NCBI GenBank assembly: GCA_050330055.1
Contig: JBHJOF010000078.1
Coordinates: 24,034-88,033, forward strand
Length of the DNA: 64,000 nt
Direction of reading: 5' to 3'
Source of the DNA: JBHJOF01 sp050330055
Lineage (GTDB): Bacteria > Pseudomonadota > Alphaproteobacteria > Kiloniellales > JAKSDN01
Shown: positions 17,069 through 24,634 of the stretch, piece by piece
Layout: each line of letters opens with the position of its first letter
How positions within the stretch are numbered: the first letter of the stretch is position 1
Position numbers and translations under genes: made by a program
The notes under the pieces: generated by a model
What the model was told of the DNA's origin: nothing
The model's database searches: none
Seen by the model: only the letters and a program-made list of their open reading frames with translations

Positions 17069-18304
17069 ATGGCCAGGACAGCGAAGCAGTGGAATCGCAA
17101 GCCTGACTTGAACGCGGTCGAGTATGTCGATAGCCGAATCTACACCGATGAGGCGATCTTCGAGCAGGAGCTCGAGAAGATCTGGAAGAGGACCTGGGTC
17201 CTGGCCTGCCACGAGTCCGAGCTCCCGGCGGCCTACGACTTCCGGACCATGACGATCGCCCGCGAGCCGATCGTCATCTGCCGCGGCGAGGACGAGAAGG
17301 TGCGCGCCTTCCTCAACGTCTGCCCGCACCGGGCGAACCTGATCGTGCGGGCGCCGGCCGGCAGCTTCGCCGTCGGCGAGCCCTCCGGCAATCCCAAGCG
17401 CATGACCTGCATGTTCCATGGCTGGCAGTTCAGCATGAAGGGCGAATGCACCGAGATCACCCGCATGAAGCAGGGCTACCAGGAGCGGCTCGGCAAGGAC
17501 GACGTCAGCCTGCGCGAGCTGCGTTGCGAGGTAGGATACGGCGGTTTCGTCTGGGTCACCCTGGATGACGAAGCGATGTCACTCAGGGACTTCGTCGGCT
17601 CTTCGCTCGACTTCCTGATGACCGAGCTGGAGAGCGAGCCGCTCGAGGTCTTCCACTATCACAAGTCGATCATCGACTCGAACTACAAGCTGTGGCACGA
17701 CACCAACAGCGAATTCTACCACGACTACATGCACTACCATAACCGGGTCACCAGCATGATGCAGCCCGGCTACTTCGACCGAAAATACACCGCTTTTGCC
17801 AACGGCCATGCCTCGGTCGGCTCGATGGAGGTGAGGTACGACGCCTACCACGGCTTCCAGAGCCGCGACCTGTCGTTCCCGGGCATGCCGCGCAACGGCT
17901 GGAAGATGGTCGACATGTTCCCCGGTTATACCTACAACCTGCGCGGCTCCTCCCTGCGCATCGACACCATGACGCCAATCAGCGCCAACAAGGTCATGAT
18001 CGAGTTCCGCGGCCTCGGCCTCAAGAAGGACACTCCGGAAGAGCGACGCCAGCGCATCCGGGACCACAACACCATCTGGGGTCCCTTCGGCCGCAACCTG
18101 CACGAGGATCTGCTCGGCATCACCGGTCAGGGCGTGGCCATGCGTCCGCACCAGGAGACGCGCTACGTGCTGCACGGGCGGCACGAGGACAACACGATTC
18201 ACGACGAGATCGGCATGCGCCACTACTACGAGGAATGGAGCCGCCGGATGGGAATCTCGCCGATCGATCCGGCCGTGAAGCTGGCAAGCGCCGCGGCGGA
18301 ATAA
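17069..18304 (+). CDS. msmA: Methanesulfonate monooxygenase hydroxylase alpha subunit (MsmA-like)
   Basis: A 411-residue Rieske oxygenase large subunit. The [2Fe-2S] ligands are C85, H87, C114 and H117, so 26 residues separate CPH from CMFH. Ordinary ring-hydroxylating oxygenases have about 17; the 26-residue spacing is the recognised peculiarity of methanesulfonate monooxygenase. The catalytic-iron region is NSEFYHDYMHYHN near residues 213-224. The reaction would split methanesulfonate to formaldehyde and sulfite using O2 and NADH. It is followed by beta, ferredoxin and reductase genes in the msmABCD order. The ATG has AAGGAG upstream. A different small sulfonate as substrate cannot be excluded. 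Confidence 0.86.
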   Translation: MARTAKQWNRKPDLNAVEYVDSRIYTDEAIFEQELEKIWKRTWVLACHESELPAAYDFRTMTIAREPIVICRGEDEKVRAFLNVCPHRANLIVRAPAGSFAVGEPSGNPKRMTCMFHGWQFSMKGECTEITRMKQGYQERLGKDDVSLRELRCEVGYGGFVWVTLDDEAMSLRDFVGSSLDFLMTELESEPLEVFHYHKSIIDSNYKLWHDTNSEFYHDYMHYHNRVTSMMQPGYFDRKYTAFANGHASVGSMEVRYDAYHGFQSRDLSFPGMPRNGWKMVDMFPGYTYNLRGSSLRIDTMTPISANKVMIEFRGLGLKKDTPEERRQRIRDHNTIWGPFGRNLHEDLLGITGQGVAMRPHQETRYVLHGRHEDNTIHDEIGMRHYYEEWSRRMGISPIDPAVKLASAAAE

Positions 18305-18366
18305 GGCGCGAGACCCCTGGGCTCGCCGGTGGCGGCCGGTCCGGAGTCAGTTGGGAGGACACGAAA

Positions 18367-18867
18367 GTGGCTAAGAATGGCGCGGACCTGGAGTCGTCGG
18401 TTAGGGACTTGATCTATCGCTCCGTCGTCCTGATGGACGGACAGCAGGTCACCGAATGGCTCGAAGCGCTCTGCACGCCCGACTTCGAGTACCTGATCAC
18501 CGCCTATAGCCATGAGATCAGGCGCGAGCAGGAATGGTTCCATGGCCGGCGCGACGAGCTGCTCGACGTCGTCAAGATGATGCCCTACCACAACACCGAC
18601 CACTCGCCCTTCACCCGGCATGTCAGCGTCTACACGGTCGACATCGACGAGTCGGGTAAGACCGCCGAGGCGATCAGCTCGCTGGTCGTCTATCAGAACA
18701 TGTTCGACGGCATCAACTCGCACCTCGATTCGGGCGAGACGCGCCTGTTCTGCTCCGGCAAGTACTACGACCGGGTGAGCCTGGAGGGCGATCGGCCGCG
18801 CCTGCTGCAGCGCAATGTCAGGCTGGATACCCGGCGCCTCGACAAGGGCTCGCATTTTCTCCTGTGA
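18367..18867 (+). CDS. msmB: Methanesulfonate monooxygenase beta subunit (MsmB-like)
   Basis: A 166-residue small subunit of the oxygenase, of the SnoaL/NTF2-fold beta-subunit type. Typical beta-subunit features are an N-terminal helix (DLESSVRDLIYRSVVLMDG), WFHGRRDELLDVV, then HVSVYTVDI and a closing strand RLLQRNVRLDTRRLD. It starts with GTG at 18367 after GGGAGGACAC, 62 bp after msmA. The subunit is structural and supports the alpha trimer. Specific assignment depends on MsmA. Confidence 0.8.
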   Translation: MAKNGADLESSVRDLIYRSVVLMDGQQVTEWLEALCTPDFEYLITAYSHEIRREQEWFHGRRDELLDVVKMMPYHNTDHSPFTRHVSVYTVDIDESGKTAEAISSLVVYQNMFDGINSHLDSGETRLFCSGKYYDRVSLEGDRPRLLQRNVRLDTRRLDKGSHFLL

Positions 18868-18911
18868 GGTCGGTGGGGCCAAAATTCGAAGAGGGAGCGG
18901 AAACGTCCTTT

Positions 18912-19247
18912 ATGGGTTGGAAATACGTTTGCAAGGCCGATGAGCTGCAGGATCGCGGCCTGAAGCAGTTCGAGGTCGAGGGCGTGCCGATCCTGTTGGC
19001 GCGCCTGGGTGATGACTTCTTCGCCTACCCGCCGCTCTGCCCGCACCAGGAGGAGGTGCTGGCCGTCTCCGGCGTATGCGACGGCTCCACGCTCACCTGC
19101 ACCAAACACCTCTGGCAGTGGGATATGCGCACCGGAAGCGAGATCGGATTGGCGGAAAAGCCGCTGCTCATGTACCAGGTGCGGCAGGACGGCAACGACG
19201 TCTCCGTCCTGATAGAGCAGGAGCTGAAGTATGACTATGACGATTGA
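18912..19247 (+). CDS. msmC: Rieske ferredoxin of the monooxygenase (MsmC-like)
   Basis: A 111-residue soluble Rieske protein. Cluster ligands are C43, H45, C63 and H66 (CPH and CTKH), with 17 residues between the motifs, the normal Rieske spacing, in contrast to MsmA. It would carry electrons from the reductase to the hydroxylase. The ATG at 18912 is preceded by AGAGGGAG; an upstream GTG would overlap msmB and gives no similarity. It lies 44 bp after msmB and 150 bp before msmD. Confidence 0.85.
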   Translation: MGWKYVCKADELQDRGLKQFEVEGVPILLARLGDDFFAYPPLCPHQEEVLAVSGVCDGSTLTCTKHLWQWDMRTGSEIGLAEKPLLMYQVRQDGNDVSVLIEQELKYDYDD

Positions 19248-19397
19248 TCCGGCGGCGATGGCGTCGCTGGCGAGGCACTAGAACCCGGATGCGACGACGC
19301 TGGCGCCCTGCACGGAACGGCAGGCGCCCTCGCGGAGGTTCTGCAGCAATCACTCTCGCCCGCGCGGCGATTCCGCAGGGAGGCTGGAGGAGAGGCC

Positions 19398-20477
19398 ATG
19401 AAGGCCGTGGATGCCAGGCGCGGTGAACCGGCGATGAAGATCCGGGCCCGCACCAAGGAAGGCGACTTCGCCTTCTCCTGCGAGCCGGGTGAGCGGATTC
19501 TCTACGCCGGCCTGCGTAACGGCGTGCCTCTGCCGTACGAATGCGCGACCGGCACCTGCGGCACCTGCAAAGCGCGCGGCAATGGCGCTGCGATCGACGA
19601 GCTGTGGCGCGAGGCGCCGGGCCGCTCCTTCCTCAAGCCGGAGCGCGGCGAGTTCCTGATGTGCCAGTCGGTCAGCGGCGGAAGCTGCGAGATCGAGGTG
19701 CCGGCCCGGTTGCAGCAGGCGCCGATGGCGGCCATCACGCCCGACTACCGCCGCGGCCGGATCAGCGGCATCCGGCGCTTGACCCACGACGTCATTTTCT
19801 TCGAGCTCGGCCTCGAGCGGACGATGCGCTACCACCCCGGCCAGTTCGTGGTGATGCGGGCGCCGGGCGTCGAGGGCTTTCGCGCCTACTCGATGGTCAA
19901 TCACGAAGCGGAGACCGATTTTCTGCAGTTCGTGGTCAAGCGCAAGCCTCATGGCGCCTTCTGCGACTGGCTGTTCGGCTGGCCCGCCGAGGGCACGGAG
20001 GTCGAAATATTCGGGCCGCTCGGCCGCGCCGTGTTCGACCCGGCGGAGGGCAAGAACCTGCTGGCGATCGCCGGCGGATCGGGCATTGCCGGCATCATGG
20101 CGATCCTGGCCCGGGCCCGGCAAGGCGGCTACTTCGCCGCGCATAAGGGGGCCGTCTTCTTCGGCGTGCGTGGCTTGGCCGACGGCTTCTTCCTGGACGA
20201 GCTCGCTGACCACGTGGCCGCGGCGGCGGGGAACTTGAGCGTCACGGTCGCGCTCTCGCACGAAGACCCGCCCGGCGGCGCGTACCCGGGCTATCCGAGT
20301 CTCGCCGCGGCCAGCGGCTTCGTGCATGTCGTGGCCGCCCAGAGCATTGCCCGGCATAGGGACAATGCCGTCGCCTTTGTCGCCGGTCCACCGCCCATGG
20401 TCGATGGCGCCCTGCGTATGCTGATCATCGAGGCGCGCCTGCCGGCGGGCGACATCCGCTACGACAAGTTCGGCTGA
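19398..20477 (+). CDS. msmD: Ferredoxin-NADH reductase of the monooxygenase (MsmD-like)
   Basis: A 359-residue fused reductase. An N-terminal plant-type [2Fe-2S] domain has ECATGTCGTCKARG near residues 50-63 and a fourth cysteine at MCQSV. It is followed by a ferredoxin-reductase FAD domain with RAYSMVNHE, and an NAD-binding domain with IAGGSGIAGIMAI and a terminal CNP-like AGPPPMVDGAL. It would pass electrons from NADH to the Rieske ferredoxin. GGAGGAGAGG precedes the ATG. Sixteen bases separate it from the next gene, so they are likely co-transcribed. Confidence 0.86.
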   Translation: MKAVDARRGEPAMKIRARTKEGDFAFSCEPGERILYAGLRNGVPLPYECATGTCGTCKARGNGAAIDELWREAPGRSFLKPERGEFLMCQSVSGGSCEIEVPARLQQAPMAAITPDYRRGRISGIRRLTHDVIFFELGLERTMRYHPGQFVVMRAPGVEGFRAYSMVNHEAETDFLQFVVKRKPHGAFCDWLFGWPAEGTEVEIFGPLGRAVFDPAEGKNLLAIAGGSGIAGIMAILARARQGGYFAAHKGAVFFGVRGLADGFFLDELADHVAAAAGNLSVTVALSHEDPPGGAYPGYPSLAAASGFVHVVAAQSIARHRDNAVAFVAGPPPMVDGALRMLIIEARLPAGDIRYDKFG

Positions 20478-20493
20478 TGCACGGAGACGTGAG

Positions 20494-20940
20494 ATGGTTG
20501 ACAGTGCCGACTTGACCGAGCGCCTGCAGAGGGCCGACTTCCTGCGCGACGTATCACCCGCCAGCCTCGCCAAGATCGCGCGCATCGCCGAGCGCGAGAG
20601 CTTCGCCGAGGGCGATGCGATCTATCAGCTCGGCGATCCGGCCGAGGACCTCTTCATCGTCGAGTCGGGCCGTATCCGCTTCGCGCTCGGCGTCGGCAAC
20701 CGCGGCGGGACCAGTGGCTCGGTCATTTCCCAGGGCCAGGTGGTCGGCTGGGCCGCCGTGCTCGAGGACCAGCCGCGCCTGCTGGCCACGGCCGTTTGCC
20801 TCGAGGACTCCCAGGTCATCCGGATCAACGGCGCCAAGCTGCTCGCCGTCTTCGACCACGATACGACCTCGGGCTATGCGGTGATGCGGCGCCTCGCCAC
20901 CATGATCGCGCACGACCTGACCGAGGTGCTGACTGCTTGA
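20494..20940 (+). CDS. Stand-alone cyclic-nucleotide-binding-domain protein
   Basis: A 148-residue protein consisting of one CRP-like cAMP-binding beta-roll (LRDVSPASLAKIARIAERESFAEGD, YQLGDPAEDLFIVESGRI, GQVVGWAAVLEDQPRLLATAV) and a C-terminal helix. There is no DNA-binding helix-turn-helix, so it is not a CRP/FNR regulator. It follows msmD after 16 bp. In such contexts it may sense a small molecule and control an enzyme or membrane partner. The CpdA-like phosphoesterase next to sat is a possible functional counterpart. Role not known. Confidence 0.75.
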   Translation: MVDSADLTERLQRADFLRDVSPASLAKIARIAERESFAEGDAIYQLGDPAEDLFIVESGRIRFALGVGNRGGTSGSVISQGQVVGWAAVLEDQPRLLATAVCLEDSQVIRINGAKLLAVFDHDTTSGYAVMRRLATMIAHDLTEVLTA

Positions 20941-21255
20941 GCGCCGCGTCCGACCGCCGCCGGCCTACAGTCGGATGTCTCACGACGGTGTGATGATGCA
21001 GTCCGGCGCGTCGATACCTAGCGTCAATGAAACAATATTGAGCATGAAATTGACGCTTCCTCGCTTCCCTAGCACGCTTTGTCGTTCGCTGGTGACGGTG
21101 GGGACTGCGGCCACGCCCGTGGCGGATGGGCAACGGGCAGGGCGGCCGTCCTTAGACCCAAATGTCAACTTCCATCGATAACAGTCGATGATGAATCGTC
21201 CGGCCACGACAATCGGGCCCATAAACGGGGTCCGCGACACTAGGGAGGGACAAAT
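20941..21255. promoter_or_regulatory. Spacer with probable soxCD promoter
   Basis: 315 bp between the cyclic-nucleotide-binding gene and soxC. The AT-richer part at about 21015-21055 contains the palindrome CAATATTG and two ATTGA-type half sites, making it the likeliest promoter or operator. The soxC ribosome binding site (AGGGAGGGA) is at its end. No terminator was seen after the preceding gene, so read-through from msm is possible. Confidence 0.4.
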
Positions 21256-22650
21256 ATGGGCGCAGGGTTTGGCCCTGATGCGTACGACGAAAAAACCCGT
21301 CGCATGATTCAGGGGATGATCGAAGCCGAGCAGCAGGCACTCGCCGCACGCAAGGCCGAGCTCGAGGACTGCGAGTGCAAGGAGGGCATGTTTCCCAATC
21401 CGGGCCGGCGCGGCCTCCTGATGGGAGCGGCTGCCCTGGGCGGTGCGCTCTTGGCCGGGCGCGCGGCGCAGGCGGATGCGCCGCCCGGCGCCATCGAGTA
21501 TCCCGAGCTGCCGGATCCGACCAAGGCACTGGGCCGGCCGGTCAATGCCAACGGCGGCTATGGAACGCGCGCGCAGTTCGAATCCGAGGTGCGCTGGCGT
21601 TTCCCGACGGCCACCGAGGAAACCTCCTGGACCATGACGCCGCTCGACAAGAGCCAGGGCATCATCACGCCGTCCGGACTGCACTTCGAGCGCCATCACG
21701 GCGGCGTGCCGGTGATTGATCCGGCCAAGCACAGGCTGCTGGTGCACGGCGTGGTGAAGCAGCCCAAGATGTTCACCATGGCCGATCTGAAGCGCTATCC
21801 CTCGGTCTCGCGCATGTACTTCATCGAGTGCTCGGGCAACGGCCTGACGGAATGGAGCAAGCCGACACTGAAGACGGTGCAGGGTACGCATGGGCTGACC
21901 AGCACCTCGGAGTGGACCGGGATTCAGCTTTCGACCATTCTTGCCGAATGCGGCCTGCAGGACGGTGCCGCCTGGGTCCTGGCCGAGGGCGCCGACGCAG
22001 CGGTCATGACCCGCAGCATTCCGCTCGACAAGTGCATGGGTGATGCCATTCTGGCCTTCGGCCAGAACGGCGAGATGCTGCGGCCCGAGCAGGGCTATCC
22101 GCTGCGCCTGCTGCTGCCGGGCTGGGAAGGCAACACGCACATCAAGTGGCTGCGCCGCCTCGAAGTCAGCGACAAGCCCTTCATGAGCCGCGAGGAGACC
22201 TCCAAGTACACGGACCTGCTGGCCGACGGCAAGGCGCGGCAGTTCTCCTTCACCATGGAGGCCAAGTCGGTCATCAACTTCCCGTCGGGCGAAATGAAGC
22301 TGCCCGGACCGGGCTTCTACGAGATTACCGGCCTCGGCTGGTCCGGGCGCGGCCGGGTCGAGCGCGTCGAGGTCTCGACGGATGGGGGCAAGTCGTGGGG
22401 CGTGGCTTCGCTGCAGGACCCCATCATGCCGATCTGCCACACGCGCTTCCGCTTCCCCTGGGTGTGGGACGGGCAGCCGACCGTGCTGCAGAGCCGTTGC
22501 ACTGACGAGACGGGCTACGTGCAGCCGACCTTGAAGCAGTTGGTCGAGGTGCGCGGCCTGAACGGCCCGATCGGCTCGATCTATCACCTGAACGCCATCC
22601 AGAGCTGGGCGGTGGCAAGCGATGGGAGCGTCAGCAATGTCCACGGGTAA
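21256..22650 (+). CDS. soxC: SoxC-like sulfite dehydrogenase, molybdopterin subunit
   Basis: A 464-residue molybdenum enzyme of the sulfite oxidase family. A twin-arginine signal (NPGRRGLLMGAAALGGALLA) lies at about residues 48-68 after an unusually long leader, as in SoxC. The Mo-binding cysteine is in FIECSGNG near residue 190. The C-terminal dimerisation domain contains GLGWSGRGRVERVEVSTDGGKSW. In the Sox complex SoxC oxidises SoxY-bound sulfane sulfur; here no soxXYZAB genes are in view, so free sulfite from the sulfonate pathway is a plausible substrate. soxD overlaps its end by 14 bases. Confidence 0.9.
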   Translation: MGAGFGPDAYDEKTRRMIQGMIEAEQQALAARKAELEDCECKEGMFPNPGRRGLLMGAAALGGALLAGRAAQADAPPGAIEYPELPDPTKALGRPVNANGGYGTRAQFESEVRWRFPTATEETSWTMTPLDKSQGIITPSGLHFERHHGGVPVIDPAKHRLLVHGVVKQPKMFTMADLKRYPSVSRMYFIECSGNGLTEWSKPTLKTVQGTHGLTSTSEWTGIQLSTILAECGLQDGAAWVLAEGADAAVMTRSIPLDKCMGDAILAFGQNGEMLRPEQGYPLRLLLPGWEGNTHIKWLRRLEVSDKPFMSREETSKYTDLLADGKARQFSFTMEAKSVINFPSGEMKLPGPGFYEITGLGWSGRGRVERVEVSTDGGKSWGVASLQDPIMPICHTRFRFPWVWDGQPTVLQSRCTDETGYVQPTLKQLVEVRGLNGPIGSIYHLNAIQSWAVASDGSVSNVHG

Positions 22651-23212
22651 GATGAAGCTGGGCCTGACCGCGCTTGTCGCTGGCTTGGCCCTGGGTGCCA
22701 GTCACGCCTGGTCGGGTGGCGGCTATCAGGTCACCTATGGTTTCGGCCAGCCGGCGAGCGAGGCCGAAATCGCCGCCCTGGCGATCGCGATTCCGCCTGA
22801 CGGCGAGCACCTGCCGCCGGGCAGCGGCACCTGGGAACAGGGTAAGCAGGTTTACGTCGAGAAGTGCGCGGCCTGCCATGGCGAGCAACTCGAGGGCGTG
22901 AAGGAGACCGGCGGCGATCCCCTGATCGGCGGCCGTGGCTCGCTCGACAGCGGCAGCCCGAAGAAGACGGTCGAGAGCTTCTGGCCCTATGCCACAACGG
23001 TATTCGATTTCGTGCGCCGGGCCATGCCCTTCGCCGAGCCGGGCTCGCTCACCGACGACGAGGTCTATGCCGTGACAGCCTACATTCTCGCCGAGGGCGA
23101 CATCATCGCCAAGGACCAGATGATGAACGCGGAGACGCTGCCCAAGGTGCAGATGCCGAACCGGGACGGCTTCATCCCGGATCCTCGGCCGGACGTCTTC
23201 AACTACAACTAA
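22637..23212 (+). CDS. soxD: Short SoxD-like monohaem cytochrome c
   Basis: A 191-residue exported c-type cytochrome and partner of the SoxC-like protein. A signal peptide covers about residues 1-25; one haem motif, CAACH, is near residue 78; RRAMPFAEPGSLTDDEVYAVTAYILAEG supplies the likely methionine ligand and the C-terminal helix. The C-terminal LPKVQMPNRDGFIPDPRPDV is characteristic of SoxD. Paracoccus-type SoxD is about twice as long and carries two haems; this one has only one. The ATG at 22637 lies inside the soxC end, showing coupling. It ends before a strong terminator. Confidence 0.85.
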   Translation: MSTGKMKLGLTALVAGLALGASHAWSGGGYQVTYGFGQPASEAEIAALAIAIPPDGEHLPPGSGTWEQGKQVYVEKCAACHGEQLEGVKETGGDPLIGGRGSLDSGSPKKTVESFWPYATTVFDFVRRAMPFAEPGSLTDDEVYAVTAYILAEGDIIAKDQMMNAETLPKVQMPNRDGFIPDPRPDVFNYN

Positions 23213-23261
23213 GCTGGGCTGGAAGAGAGGCCCGTCCTCCCACTGGGTTCATCGAACTGAA

Positions 23262-23301
23262 AAGGGGCGGCTCCACGAAAGAGCCGCCCCGCCCTTTTTT
23301 T
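23262..23301 (+). terminator. Rho-independent terminator after soxCD
   Basis: Perfect 10-bp stem GGGGCGGCTC / GAGCCGCCCC with a 7-base loop, followed by GCC and a run of eight T (23294-23301). It begins about 50 bp after the soxD stop and ends the rightward transcript before the convergent PanB-like gene. Confidence 0.92.
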
Positions 23302-23356
23302 GACGTCGCACGCCGCGCTAGAGCAAAGTCCGTTCACGCGTGATCACCGTACAGGT

Positions 23357-23441
23357 CCTCATGCTTCGACAGGCTCAGCATGAGGGGCTTGTGCTGATCC
23401 AGCACAAGCCCTCCTCACCCTGAGCTTGTCGAAGGGTGAGG
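23357..23441. repeat. REP-like palindromic cluster
   Basis: Three palindromes in a row: CCTCATGCTTCGACAGG with CTCAGCATGAGG; GGCTTGTGCTG/AGCACAAGCC; and CCTCACCC with GGGTGAGG around TGAGCTTGTCGAA. The core units match those inside the elements at 4266-4470 and 27899-28031, but the CTAG-bounded ends are missing. It sits between convergent genes, a usual site for REP sequences. Confidence 0.75.
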
Positions 23442-23476
23442 AACGCTACGCCGATATAATCTGAGCGGACTATGCA

Positions 23477-24373
23477 CTATTCGGCGGCAGTGCCGAGCTG
23501 CTTCAGCTTCGAGCCCCACTTCATCTGCTCAGCGAATTTGCGCAGCTCGTCGGCCGACATGTAGACGGTATGCTCAGGTCCGGGATAAGTGCGGCTGCGA
23601 ACGTCGTCCATGTAGCGCGTGATCACGTCTTCCATGATCGGGATCAGGTCGGTGTAGATCTTGGAGTGGCGCGGTACGTGCTCTTCCCAGAGATGGAACA
23701 GGTCAGAGCTGATGATGTGCACGCCATGCGCCTTGTTGCCGGCGCCCAAGCTGATGACCGGTACCGGCAGGGTCTCGGTCAGGTACTCGCAGACCTCCTC
23801 GGTCGTCACCTCGCAGAGGATCGAGAAGCAGCCGGCGTCGACCATGGCCAGCGCATCATCGATCAGCTCCTTGGCCCGGTCCGAGGTCTTGCCCTGTGCC
23901 ACGAAGCCGCCGAGCTGCGGCATGCGCATCGGCGTGATACCGATGTGTCCCTGGACCGGGATGCCGGCCTTGACGATCGCCTCGATGTTCCGGGCGTGGT
24001 GCTGGTTGCCCTCACACTTCATCACTTCCGCGTTGGCCTCGTGGCAGAAGCGGCCGGCGTTCTCGACCGCCTGCTCCGGCGAGATGTGGAAGCTCCAGTA
24101 GGGCATGTCGACCATGCGCAGGCCGTATTTGCTGCCGCGGTCGATCGCTTTCGACATCATCATGACCTCGTCGAAGCTGACCGTCACCGTGCTCTGGTGG
24201 CCGAACAGGATCATGCCGCCGGTGTCCGACACGCAGAGGATGTCCATGCCGAGCCGGTCGGCGACCACCGCGGTGCGATAGTCGTAGACCGCCATCTGGG
24301 TGATCGCCTCGCCCTCGTGCATCTTCTTCATGAGGCTGTTGATCGTGACTTTCTTTCTTTTCGTTTCGGCCAT
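23477..24373 (-). CDS. PanB-like (ketopantoate hydroxymethyltransferase family) protein
   Basis: A 298-residue member of the PanB/PEP-mutase-like barrel family. It resembles PanB in order: MAVYDYRTAVVADRLGMDILCVSD, a GHQSTVTVSFDEVMMM block, RMVDMPYWSF, IPVQGHIGITP and GKTSDRAKELIDDALAMVDAG. PanB transfers the methylene-H4folate C1 unit to 2-oxoisovalerate. The usual 'ILVGDSLGMV' has become LCVSDTGGMI, so the substrate may differ. The ATG at 24373 follows GGGAGGACACC; an upstream ATG at 24463 has no such site. It is convergent with soxCD and followed on the same strand side by a GcvT-like gene, hinting at C1 metabolism. No panC is visible. Confidence 0.72.
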   Translation of the reverse strand: MAETKRKKVTINSLMKKMHEGEAITQMAVYDYRTAVVADRLGMDILCVSDTGGMILFGHQSTVTVSFDEVMMMSKAIDRGSKYGLRMVDMPYWSFHISPEQAVENAGRFCHEANAEVMKCEGNQHHARNIEAIVKAGIPVQGHIGITPMRMPQLGGFVAQGKTSDRAKELIDDALAMVDAGCFSILCEVTTEEVCEYLTETLPVPVISLGAGNKAHGVHIISSDLFHLWEEHVPRHSKIYTDLIPIMEDVITRYMDDVRSRTYPGPEHTVYMSADELRKFAEQMKWGSKLKQLGTAAE

Positions 24374-24634
24374 GGTGTCCTCCCTGGCGTGTCCGCACGA
24401 GATGCTTTGCACGGCCGACTGCAGGCGTATCGTCCCGGCGTGGCCGGCCATGGTTGTCAGCAAAGAAAGATAGGCAGAAACTATAAAAGCTTCGGCTCTT
24501 TCTTGCCATTATTAAGAAAACTATCTAGACGACACTACATCAACTGGCGCAGAGAGAACAACTCCCCTGCTTATATTTATTGACTATAGTTCGTTCACTG
24601 GAGACTATTAAGCGGCCAGCCTGTGAGATGGGCG
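24374..24634 (-). promoter_or_regulatory. AT-rich promoter region of the PanB-like gene
   Basis: 261 bp between the GcvT-like stop and the PanB-like start. The segment around 24480-24620 is distinctly AT-rich against the surrounding DNA (for example TTATATTTATTGACTATAG), as expected for a regulated promoter reading leftward. A LysR regulator is encoded nearby at 26651. No exact site is assigned. Confidence 0.5.

Noticed and set aside
17069..20477. Aromatic ring-hydroxylating dioxygenase for benzene- or phenylpropionate-type substrates
   Set aside because: Subunit layout is similar, but the 26-residue CxH-to-CxxH spacing in the alpha subunit and the sulfite-handling neighbours point to methanesulfonate monooxygenase.
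20980..22644. 554-codon minus-strand frame opposite soxC
   Set aside because: Antisense shadow of soxC without any recognisable motif or ribosome binding site.
23357..23441. Possible third copy of the CTAG-bounded element
   Set aside because: Shares only the REP-like core palindromes. Neither CTAG boundary nor the terminal inverted repeat is present, so it is listed as a repeat and not as a mobile element.
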